Shown here one piece after another: positions 22,703-33,029 of a stretch of DNA of 64,000 nucleotides. Position numbers and translations under genes: made by a program. Position 1 is the stretch's first letter; every line of letters starts with the position of its first letter. The DNA is from Ustulina deusta (lineage: Eukaryota > Ascomycota > Sordariomycetes > Xylariales > Xylariaceae): contig JAJNNX010000030.1 in the NCBI GenBank assembly GCA_023159155.1, forward strand, positions 496,001 through 560,000. Direction: 5' to 3'. The notes beneath the pieces were generated by a model. It saw nothing but the letters and a program-made list of their open reading frames with translations, ran no database searches and was not told where the DNA came from.

Positions 22703-25700
22703 GAGTTCCTATTCCTATTTTCTTTTCCTTTCAGTTGCCAACACGCTCCAAACAAGCATATGTGGGTCGATAGCGGTAGCGGACGGAAGCGCCAGAGGCG
22801 CAGGCCGCTACGTTTGAATCTTGACAATGTTATTTCTGTCATTATCTGTATCAGTAGTAGCGCAGCGAGCCTCTCAAAGATTTCTATATATGTATGTTGC
22901 TTTAACTTACTCCCCGCTTATCTAGGAAGGCTCTCGGTAGCTTCTTCATAGAAAAGTTTACGGGCCATATAGTGTAATAGGGAAAGAAGTATTAAATCAT
23001 AGTTCTCCAGGGAAACAAACTGAGCATCTATGATATTGTCTTTCTTCACTCTTTACGCTGTTGTCGATAGATTCTGTGTATCCACACCACATAAGCGCGC
23101 GTTTCTCGAACATCGGCTCGAAAAGCCTTGCGCCAAATCGACCCCTGTACCTGCCTAGCGCAACTTGCAAGGATGGTAGGTCAGAAACATTCTGCGGGGG
23201 TGGTATTTTGAAGCGCAGCCAGCCGCCAGGCATCCACTCTTATGTAGAGATACGAATTAAAAATGAATTGGTACAAAATCTTATCTGAGAACGCTACCAA
23301 AACAGTAGCCCATGTACCACTTCGAAAGACAGATACTTAGGTAAGTTCCAAGACCAATCTATCAAGTCCAGAAGGGTAGGCAGAAAATAAAGCCAGTTGG
23401 TGGCGGTGTTCAACCTTGTGCGTGGGTACCTGTTGGTTTTTTTGGTCATCTTGGATGGCCCGGTGTTACATACCCCTGGGTACTCTGCAGTTCATACTGT
23501 TGGTTTTGGCGCAATTGAGGCGTTGAATCTCCAAAACGATGCCACGTGCTCGAACGCGCGATTGTGTAGTAGGTATCCGACCATAACACGTAAGAAATGA
23601 ATCAGCTTATGTCAGATATCTGGGGTTTCGGCCGAGACTTCGGGTCCAAAATTTCACACTTCTGATACCCTTTTATTTTTTTTTATTTTTTTATCAAAAT
23701 TTTTATTGGAAATGAGTTGTGGTGCCAATAGTTGGGTTAGCTAGGAAAGAGCTTCATGGAACCAGTGGTGGCCGTTTCATTGCGCCAGCGCACAATCATC
23801 ACTGAGCGACCACCGTCGTGCCTCGACTCACAAAGAGTCTCCAAACCTAAGTCCCAAGTTTCTACGAAAGACTTCTCCAGTCGAAGATTGCTCAGTGAAA
23901 CCCCCGATTGGAATGACTTTAGAACATGTGAAGTCGTTCAACTGGTATGGATTATTATGCTATGTCAGTGATGGTCGTTAATCATTGATACCAATATATG
24001 ATTACAGGCAAGTAGATGGTGCCCATACTAAAGTAACACGGTTTCAATGCAAGATGCCCATCTCTGTCCCAATGCCGCTCAGCTTATTGTGGCTTCTTCA
24101 CACAGCTGATCTACAGATCAGGATGATCAATCCAAACTGCAGCTTCCTTTCCCATTTGTCCGCCCCCTCCTTCGACTCCTTCAGCATCAGCCCCTTGCAG
24201 GGGTCAGTGTCGAATCCCGACTGTAAGTGTAAAGGGTAAGCGAGAACGGATTCTAGAATCCGGTGTGGGTAGGGGTCCTAACCGGGATGCCGGGTACTTA
24301 CACGGGACCGATCCTTGCCAGGAATCGGGGGCTATACCTTGTCTTGGTTCACTGGAAATATGGCGGCCGGGGTGAGTAAGCAAGTTAGGGGTCCATGGCT
24401 TTACTTAAGTCGCTCTGGAAATTTTAGAATGTTGAGTGATATTGGACGGCATCAAATTGGTGTACCAGACTGTCAAAACTCTTGAAAGAGTGCCGAGACA
24501 GAACCCCGATTTTGTTTCAGAGATAATTAGACAAGAGCGGAATGCGAGTTAGACTCCTATACTCGCAAAGAGTCGTGAAGAAGCAAGACCATTACTCGCT
24601 CACCTACTACACGTAAGGCGAAACAGATAGCGACTCCAGATAGTAATTGTAACACTTATACCGTCTTCCGCTCCCTGACAGGTATTTCATCATTCCTTTC
24701 CTCCCTGTTCCCAGGCTCCTCAGCGGAGGTGTTACTATTCTCCCCCTCGCACTTCGCAATCTCCAGTTTTTGCCGAAGCGCAACCTCCTTCTATCAAAAG
24801 ACAAGCAAGAAGCCAAGGCGGCCACTACAGACCTCTCAATATGGACCCGATCAAAGTCCCGGCCCAATACCGCGCTCGAAACGATAGCCAAGGACTTCCC
24901 ACGATCTCTTGCGGCGAACATATCGGAGCCGATACCGTCGACAAGGACGTGAATCTATATATACCGTTAGTACCTTCACGGCACTAACGGCGTCGTTTTT
25001 CCGTAACAGCATCGATATGTGATTGATATGAAACCTTAGGCAGAATGATCCTACATAGAGTGGGTAGAGGGTATGCAGTTGAGGAAGAACATGTTCAGGG
25101 TGACCTTGCAACTGAAGATTTTGAGGCTCCCATACACTGCTTAGCACATTAGTCAACCTTGTATTGTGGGCTTGCATAGGCAGCCACTATTTCCGGCCAC
25201 CTTTTCAGACCTGCCGACACTACAGTTTTGACGTTGTAGATGAAGTCAAACTCCGTCATAATCTGTTAGCGATGTTACGTCTCCGTTTCTCTATCCTAGA
25301 ATCTCAATCTAGGCCGAGGCAGCCACTCAGGCCCAAACGCCGCAGGAGTTCTCTGCAGATCGAGACACTTTTCATCTCAGGAGAGTGCGGAGCTTTTGGA
25401 TGCTGGTTGACTGCCGTGAATCTGGAACCACCGAGTATAGTCCAAATAGACGACAGATTGAAAGAGGCATCACGAGAAACTGGTAATGTAACCACTGCTA
25501 ATTATGAGGGGAATTATTCTCCTTGAACGTATACTCTGTACCTACTATCCGTGCCTCAATCGGCTCCATATGTTTATTGCTTGCTAAGCGGCGACTAGGT
25601 AGTAGACCTCGCAGCTTGTCTGTGCCGCCAGTGGGTTAGAGAGGCGCCCCGTACTGAACCAACAATCCTGAACCTGGAACATGTACTCAGAATCTCAGAT

Positions 25701-26018
25701 CAGAGATCGCGTCAAAATTGGCCAATGGCAGGGTGGACAGGGAATCATAATTCGACCTCATGTATAGTTGTGGGTGAGAATGTGGCCAGAGCCGCCAGCG
25801 AATTAGGTGCTAACAAGAAAATAAGAAACGCCATCAAAGCCCCTTTGCGATGAATCCTCACCGTAACAAGACCTCATGGCCGTTCTTTTTGAATGGTCTT
25901 CGCCGTATCTGATATTTCGCAACTCGGGGGTAGCTTGCAGCGAGCTACAGTTAGCTGATCTTTCCACCGTGATCCTATGCATTGGGGTCTATCGATCCAG
26001 CCCGACTGCTATGAGATG

Positions 26019-26061
26019 CTGCCTCTTCGCCTAGATAATGAGGGTCTAGGCGAAGAGGCAG
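26019..26061. repeat. Perfect 17-bp inverted repeat (hairpin) followed by A-rich run
   Basis: Arms CTGCCTCTTCGCCTAGA (26019-26035) and its exact complement (26045-26061) are separated by a 9-nt loop TAATGAGGG. An A-rich run with G interruptions (26062-26080) follows at once. No gene is adjacent. It could fold as a strong hairpin in DNA or RNA. Confidence 0.9.
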
Positions 26062-26253
26062 AAAAAAAAAGAAAAAAAGAACTGTAGTCTCAAATATTGG
26101 TTTGTTGGCGGGGTATATATCATGCAATGGAAGGACTCATTTCTGGCGTTACCGATAAGCATCCCACGAACTGCATTCACTCTTTTGCCACAGTTTCATC
26201 CGTCACTTTAATTCTTAATACCTTTCTCTGCTGATTCAGATTCATCAGTCAAG

Positions 26254-26334
26254 ATGGTGTCAGCACGACTTATTCTCTCTCTTCTAGTTGGGTTGGCGGC
26301 TGTATTTCTTACAAAGCCCGGAAAAGGGATCTAG
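26254..26334 (+). other. 26-codon signal-peptide-like frame, possible truncated secreted-protein gene
   Basis: The frame encodes MVSARLILSLLVGLAAVFLT then KPGKGI and stops. A basic start plus hydrophobic core looks like a secretion signal, a TATATA box lies about 140 bp upstream (near 26115), and the ATG context (AAGATGG) is good. After the stop the sequence stays partly open in other frames. It may be the start of a broken gene or chance. Confidence 0.25.
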
Positions 26335-27237
26335 ACAGTCTCTCAAAATATCATGGTCGAAAAGCTGATGGAATCGATCCCGCTGATGATTCGAGAGGAG
26401 TGCTTTGGATGAACTTACAAGTTCGACGTTTCCTTCTTTTTGATAGGAGCGCGTTTTGAAACATAATTTCTAGTACTGTCTTGGTTTCCCATAGTTATTT
26501 CTCTGGTTGTGCATGCTTAGAATTATTTCTTTCTCGTAGAGCAACTGCTAATACATATGTTATAGCCACCGGAAAAAGCGGCTATAACTTACAGCATCAA
26601 TTGTAGGCTCCTGTGAAAACAGTTCCCAGAATACGAAATCCTATGAGGATCTAGTAATCCCTGGGAAAGTAGTGAATGCTTGATCCTAGGAAATTTCGCG
26701 ATAGAAATAGCATAACCCGCTAAAGGGGTGGACTGAAAGAAAAAAGAAAAAAGGAAGAGATCACATATCACCACTATCGTAGGAACAGATCACTATACTC
26801 CTATACCTAATAAAAGGAATAGAAGGCCTAATAACTAAACAACAAGTGGAAACAAAAGCGTGACTTGATCCTTGATTCTTTTTATAAGATTTTGAAGTAA
26901 ATGGATTGCAACATTAATTACCTGTAAAGGTTTGGCGGTGGATGTTGACCGTCTTCAATTTGAGATGGTGAGGGTGATTCTCTGATGCTTCGCTTCTTCA
27001 TGCTTACAGTACATGTCCAGAAGCATGCGTTCAAATTTTGCTTCCATAATAAATGCAGATGTACAGTTGACTGTGAAGAGGAACCAACACTCTGACTACC
27101 TGCATGTACGGCAATTCGGCTTGGCTCGGGCTAAAAGCGGTAAGGCTCAAGTGACATTCCCGTTGTCACTTCAGCGCGGTACAACCTAACCTATCTGGGA
27201 AGCGCCAAGAGGAATGACCCACCTTTGCCCACCTGTC

Positions 27238-27243
27238 TGACTC
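27238..27243 (+). promoter_or_regulatory. Possible Gcn4/CPC1-type site upstream of aspartokinase
   Basis: TGACTC sits about 385 bp before the aspartokinase ATG. Gcn4/CPC1 sites have the core TGACTCA, so the last base does not match. Amino-acid biosynthesis genes are commonly under this cross-pathway control; the site itself is only a suggestion. Confidence 0.25.
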
Positions 27244-27626
27244 CCCGCGATAACCACCGATGGGCGAGTCGTAGTGCAGCTCTTGGGTTTTTTACGCCTG
27301 CGTCCGTCTATGTACCCGCATTCCCTGTTCAAGCTCCGATTCGGGGCGATGGTCTGCGAATACTCAAACCTGGGCAGCAGAGAAACGGGGCGGCCTGGGC
27401 CGAACCCGACACTCGCCGTGGCAATATTTTCTATTTCCCATATTCTATTCATTCCTCAATTCTCCAAGAATACACTCTCTTTAGTGCTACGTACTACATG
27501 GTTATATTCCCATCCGCTGAACCGGCGCATGTTCTGCCCCGCCATTCCTTGTTCCCCTTGCGGTGCCATTGCGACGGCCTCACATCCATTCCCTGCCCAT
27601 TACTGCCTGCCCATCGCCCAGTGACC

Positions 27627-29486
27627 ATGGCGGTCGAGCCTGTGACTCGGGACAACAGCAACGCGCAGGGCTGGATCGTGCAGAAGTTTGGCGGCACAAG
27701 CGTCGGCAAGTTCCCGTGCAATGTCGGTATCCCTCGCCCGCGAAATGGGTTCCCCTTCCCTCTCTTTCGTCTCGCACGCCGCTGACATGGTCCGACCTCG
27801 CACGCAGATTGCCCGTGACATTGTGCGGTAAGACGAAGCCATTGGCACTCTTCAATGCGCTTTTGCTAATTCTGGAGAGCCAGCGCGAGCCTGGCCTCGA
27901 ATAAGATCGCCGTTGTCTGTTCAGCGCGAAGCTCTGGCAAGAAGATAACTGGTACGACAAGTCGGTGAGTCACTCCGAGCAACACGGCGTGTACCAGCGA
28001 ACGGCCCCTCTAACGCTGGCATCACCGCAACAGGTTACTGGACATCTACAAAAGGCTGCGCGATGTGGCCGCAGCAACTAGCAACCAAGCAACCAAGACC
28101 GAGCTTGTCGAGCACGCCAAGACAACGATCCGAGAAATATGCATCGACCATCTCACGGCTGCTCAGGACTCGGTCAAGAACCCCGATTTACGAAAGGAGG
28201 TTTGCGACAACATACAAGAAGACTGCCAAGAGTTGGTAGACTACATCATTGCCGCGAAGCGCTTCAATCTCGAGGTCAACGCGAGGTCCAAGGACCGAGT
28301 CGTTGGCTTCGGCGAAAAGCTCAGTTGCAGGTTTATGACAGCCATGTTGAAGGATAATGTGGGTGTCTGCCGTAACTACGTCGCGTGGTGTTTATTAATG
28401 CTTGTCTTCAGGACGTTGACGCCGAATACGTTGATCTCTCAGATGTGCTGCACTATGACAGCACAGACCGTCTTAGTCCGGCATTCTTCAAAGACGCGGC
28501 CGCCATTTTTCGGAAGAGGATACACGCTTGTGTACACCGCGTACCAGTCATCACTGGTTTCTTCGGAAATGTCCCTGGGAGCCTGATGGACGGGGATATT
28601 GGGCGTGGTTACACAGACCTATGCGCGGCATTGGTGGCTGTAGGACTAAACGCCGATGAGCTGCAAGTATGGAAAGAGGTGGATGGTATCTTTACGGCCG
28701 ATCCAACCAAAGTCCCGACGGCACGGCTCTTGGGCTCGATTACGCCGTCCGAGGCTGCCGAACTCACATTCTACGGCTCCGAAGTCATTCACCATTTAAC
28801 CATGGATCAAGTGATCAAGGCAGAGCCACCGATACCTATCCGTATCAAGAATGTTATGAATCCTCGGGGAAGTGGTACGATTGTTGTCCCAGATTTGATC
28901 CAGTCGCCAGCACAGCAGATCAAACGGTCGAGACCGTCAGACGCGTCGTTGCGAAAGACACCGAAGCGACCCACAGCCGTTACGATTAAAGACAACATCA
29001 CAATCATCAACGTACACTCAAATAAGCGCTCCATATCTCATGGATTTTTTGCCAAAGTATTCTCGATCCTAAACAACCATAGGATATCCGTGGATCTCAT
29101 TTCTACAAGTGAAGTCCACGTCTCCATGGCTATCCATCAAGCTAGCTCGTCTATCCATCACTTTGAAAAAGCCAAGGAAGAATTGAAAGAATGTGGAGAT
29201 GTCAGTATTCTTCTTGATATGGCTATCCTAAGCCTCGTCGGAGCAGAGATGAAGAATATGATTGGTATTGCCGGCCGCATGTTCTCAACGCTTGGCGAGC
29301 ACAATGTCAATATTGAGATGATATCACAAGGTTAGCTCGATTCATTTTCCTCTTGTGTTCGGATGATTAACGAAATGTGAGTTAGGCGCCAGCGAGATCA
29401 ATATCTCGTGTGTTGTTGACGCGAGAGAAGCTACGAGAGCTATGAACATACTGCATACAAATCTATTTACATTTCTAGACTTCTAG
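27627..29486 (+). CDS. HOM3: Aspartokinase (Hom3 family)
   Basis: Catalyses ATP-dependent phosphorylation of L-aspartate, the first step to threonine, methionine and isoleucine. Six exons: 27627-27722, 27808-27827 (20 nt), 27884-27964, 28034-28358, 28412-29330, 29386-29486; 513 aa, the usual length of fungal aspartokinases. The kinase motif KFGGTSVG is at residues 20-27, the catalytic region VITGFFGN with GRGYTDLCAAL and VWKEVDGIFTADP follows, and two ACT regulatory domains lie near 365-430 and 450-500 (TIKDNITIINVHSN; MKNMIGIAGRMFSTLGEHNVNIEMISQGASEI). The ACT pair fits threonine feedback control. Intron 1 needs a weak donor, GTCGGT, to give the conserved KFPxxIARDIV junction; the others have normal donors and all phases close. 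Confidence 0.95.
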
Positions 29487-30112
29487 AATAGCACGGCAAA
29501 AATTTTGAAGATAGAGTACCGGATTAGACGGGTGTACGGGTTAAACATTCGAGGTTTTTGAGCCCCAATCTTCCCGAGCTCTTTGAAATGCGAGGCATTA
29601 TTCCTATTGGTGTATATATTTATGGTATTTTGGAAAACGCCAACCAAGTCGCTGAGACAGGGGTGTCGTTGGTGTACTGGACCGATTTATCAAAACAAGA
29701 TCCGAATTTACCGGCTTTCTTTGGGATATTTTAGAAGAGAAAAAATTCAATAAAATTAGATAACTAATAGGCCACAAAGTTGTGCACGCAGAGATCCCAA
29801 ATATTCTGAGTCATTCATTGCTGGTTTCCTTTTCCCTCCCTCGTCATCCCACTAGGTAATTGCCCAGTTGGCCCACCCGTTGGACTAATTTGCCAAGAGG
29901 TATCTCTCGATGAGTCATGTCATCATGACTTACGCAGAATTAAGTTAATATTGATAGTGAACCAATTTCGATTATCAAGCCCTTGTATAAATAAGTCTTC
30001 TTCCGAACTAATCATCCTGTTCAAGGATTGAAGTTAAAACTGAAAATCTAGCTTAGCCACTTTGTCACTCCCAACCCGAAACAAGCGTATCAGGCACTTA
30101 TCTTCTATCGCT
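29487..30112. other. Intergenic region between aspartokinase and small protein gene
   Basis: 3' region of aspartokinase and promoter of the next gene. Nothing else is recognised. Confidence 0.5.
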
Positions 30113-30483
30113 ATGCCATCGGGTACCAAGCAAGCAAAGGAGAAGTTCAGGCAGGGCATTGAGAAGACCAGGGCCTCGGCTGAAGGTGCGTGATGTCCCC
30201 GGAGTATTATCGACCAATCGCCCTTCATCTCACCTCTCCCCCCCCCCCCCCCCCCCAAAGCATCCAATAAGATAGCGAAAGGGAGTTTGTAGTCATGCTA
30301 ACATGGGCCTTTACCCCCTGTCTCCTAGCGGACACCTCTCACGGTATTACTCAGGGCAGCTCGATGCCCAGCAAAAAGGCCGATAATCCAAAGCAAGGAT
30401 GGTTTACTTCCAAACTCGCCAAGGGCGATACCGAGTCCTCGAACTATGACCCTGCTTCGTTTGGTGGGAGTAGTAGAGGGTGA
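30113..30483 (+). CDS. Small uncharacterised protein (75 aa)
   Basis: Two exons, 30113-30185 and 30329-30483, give a 75-residue hydrophilic protein: MPSGTKQAKEKFRQGIEKTR..., then SSMPSKKADNPKQGWFTSKLAKGDTESSNYDPASFGG. Exon joining preserves frame, and both halves share Lys/Ser-rich composition and no membrane segment, so it looks like a genuine small fungal gene of unknown function. The 143-nt intron (GTGCGT...CCTAG) is longer than its neighbours and contains an uninterrupted run of 19 C (30238-30256). Confidence 0.6.
30238..30256 (+). repeat. Poly-C run of 19 in an intron
   Basis: Nineteen consecutive C within the intron of the small protein gene, where the polypyrimidine tract would be expected. 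Such a run could be length-variable or a sequencing or assembly artefact. Confidence 0.9.
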
Positions 30484-31066
30484 ATTTTGGCCGTAGGTGG
30501 CAAAACTATAGTGAAGCTAGATGGGTGGGGTAGGGTGGTACGGAGCTGGTTCTGTAAAATAGTAATTAGTGGATGATTGTCGTATTTTACGGCATGATGT
30601 ATTCTTGTTAGATAGGTAAATGATTTTGAGTTTGCAATTTCCGTCCGTGGTAATAGTGTTTGGGTCACTCATTCTAGGTTGTGAAATGATACCTAAGTTG
30701 AGCTAGGATAGAGAACGTTCAAGTCGTGGAGCGATGGCCGCTTTTGAATGTCTTGACGGAATGCGAGATGAAGTGTGATTCGGCCATGCTGTGAATAATG
30801 CTAACGTAGCTATCCGGTCGTTACCGCATGCCAATCCGCTGCATACACCGACGTGCATGGCAGCGCGCCAATGCGGGGAAGCCGGTCGAATGTGCGTCTT
30901 CCCGCCCGGACACCGGAGCCTTCGCCAGACTGTAACGGGGATAGTCCCAACATCCTCGATACAACTGTAGAAGTTCGTTGGTTGACCTACCCTTTCTTGT
31001 CGTGATACAGCGAGAACCTCGACAGGTAGACGTCTGACGTACTTGGGTAGTATTCGAAGTCTCACA
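30484..31066. other. Intergenic region, no gene recognised
   Basis: 3' region of the small protein gene and promoter of the flavoprotein oxidase. A minus-strand frame (31233-30703) overlaps the first oxidase exon and reads as a shadow. Confidence 0.5.
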
Positions 31067-33029
31067 ATGCAGCAGCCAATCTCACTGCATCCAGACTCCA
31101 AGATCCTCATCATAGGGTCCGGCGTCTTCGGCCTCTCCACGGCTCTCTGGCTCGCGCGGTCCGGGTACCGTCGCGTCACCGTCTTCGACATGCAGGACAC
31201 GGGAACCCACGGATACGATCCCCAGGCGGGCATCGAGTCCGCGTCCGCGGACAGTCAGTGATTTCCAAGTCATTCTCTTTTTTTTCTCCCATTTCACGAC
31301 TGGTATTTATTTCTATTATCCTGAAGGGAGGAGGGTTCCTCCTCTATCCAAGAAAAATACTCTCTTTATTACGAGAGCTCTTACATGGGCCTGTTTGAAA
31401 AAAACTCTTGATCTTGACCACTTTTCCCATCGAGGGCCGCGCGCTTGAACTGCTGGCTGACTCGAGATGTTGAAAAAAAAAAAAAAAGTCAATAAAATCA
31501 TCCGATTCTCCTACGGCGGCGAAATCGAATACCAGCGCCTCGCGTCGCAGGCCGCGGAGATCTGGGACGGCTGGAATCGAGAGATTGCTGGCCTGGCTGC
31601 GGAAGCGGGAGACGAGGGACTGCCTGAGGTCTTGCGGAGGGGCGAGCCGAGGCTCTGGTACAGGTGTGGGTTCCTTCGCATGGGCGCCGGGAGCGAATTG
31701 GGGGGTTTCGAATTACAGACGCTTCGGAATATGGAGGAGGAAGGCGTTAGGGACTCCCAGTTCAAGAGCGATGATGATGATGGTGAGTTTTCCGGTATAT
31801 GAGTCTTGTGCTTCGTCCTTGACGTTTTATCTTGAATGTTGAGTGGTTTGGGATGGGCTGGGACAAGTGTAGGTCAAGCTAGCTAAATTTTCTGTTACCC
31901 CCTAGATATCGAGAGAGCTTCGCGGAGTGGTTGGGCTCATAAACTAGATGTTTGTGGGCGACGGGAGAGGTTCGGTGTGCACAAGGCCGTCCTGGATTCA
32001 TCTGCCGGCTTCGTCGTGGCATATAAGGCTTGTGCGTGGGCGCAATATCTGGCAAGAAAAGCCGGCGTCGAATTTATCTTGCATCACACGAAGGGCAGAG
32101 TCGTAGGTATCGATGCAGTTGATTGTCATAGCCCTATCATTCGGACTGCGGACGGGTTGACTCATGAGGGAGATTTAGTCGTCGTAGCTGGTAACACACT
32201 CCTCTCCTCTTTCAATCGAAGCTACCGATTTGTATACTGACCGGTTCTAACTCGGATATCAGGTGGAGGCTGGACTGCAGGGTTACTGCCCGAAGCAGAC
32301 GGGCTCATCGAGACAACTGCTGGCTCTGTGGCAACTATTCAACTACCTAAGGATCGGCTAGATCTCTGGGAGCGCTTCTCCCCAGAGAAGTTCCCCGTCG
32401 TGAGTTGGGGCATGCACGAGGGCATGGGGAACGACAAGGACATTTACAGCTTCCCACGGGACGAAAATGGCGTGATCAAAATCGGGTTCAGGAAAACGAA
32501 GTGGACGAATTACGGCGATGTTGCTGGGAAAAGGATATCGGTCCCCAAGGCGGTATATGTCAAGGAAACAAACATCCCAGTTCCCGCGCTCGAGGGCATA
32601 AAAGGTAAAGTTCGGCAATCTTGCACTTCGCTCGGCATGGGTGGAAGAATCTCATAGACTAACCGATGCACAAATGTAGAATACATATCAGTGAACCTTC
32701 CTGAGCTCGTGGAACTTGGGCTTTCCTCTACGCGGCTTTGCTGGTACACGGATAGCATCGACAACTCCTTTGTTGTGGACTTTGTGCCGGGTCGTCCACG
32801 TGTTGCGGTCTGTTCGGGCGGTAGTGGCCATGGATTCAAGTTCTTGCCTATTCTCGGACGGGAGGTCGTCAAGATACTGGAGGGCAAAGGGGATCAGACG
32901 GTCTATGGCCAGATGTGGAAGTGGAGGGCCAGCAACGTGGAGAAGAGAAATGGGCTTGAAGAAGGGGAAGAGGGCCCGAGAGTCTTGGAGAAGCAGCGGA
33001 TGGCTAGTCGAGAGGACTGGGTCTTTTAA
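31067..33029 (+). CDS. FAD-dependent amine oxidase, saccharopine/sarcosine oxidase-like
   Basis: Oxidises a secondary amine (N-methyl, saccharopine or fructosyl amino acid) with FAD, releasing H2O2. Five exons: 31067-31253, 31489-31782, 31906-32190, 32263-32604, 32680-33029; 485 aa, normal for the DAO/MSOX family. Visible features: Rossmann loop GSGVFG (17-22) in ILIIGSGVFGLSTALWLARSGY, an INKIIR segment at the exon 1-2 junction, VVVAGGGWTAGLLPE, CWYTDSIDNSFVVDFVP (about 390) and the FAD-contact segment GGSGHGFKFLPILG. CWYTD plus SGHGFKFLP is the saccharopine/fructosyl-amine-oxidase signature. Intron 1 is long (235 nt) and its acceptor lies at the end of a poly-A run (AAAAAAG). The substrate is not determined. 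Confidence 0.9.

Larger units (their letters stand above)
22703..27626. other. 4.9-kb gene-poor region
   Basis: No recognisable gene on either strand. It holds AT-rich stretches (for example 23660-23710, poly-T with ATTTTT), a perfect 17-bp inverted repeat at 26019-26061, a shorter 9-bp hairpin at 26559-26588 (GTTATAGCC/GGCTATAAC), and a 26-residue signal-peptide-like frame at 26254. The last 500 bp are the aspartokinase promoter and leader. A 120-residue plus frame (25164-25526) has no recognisable features. Confidence 0.5.

Noticed and set aside
27225..27785. 186-residue plus frame overlapping the start of aspartokinase
   Set aside because: Promoter and leader sequence that happens to be open in the aspartokinase frame; the ATG at 27627 fits the family start.
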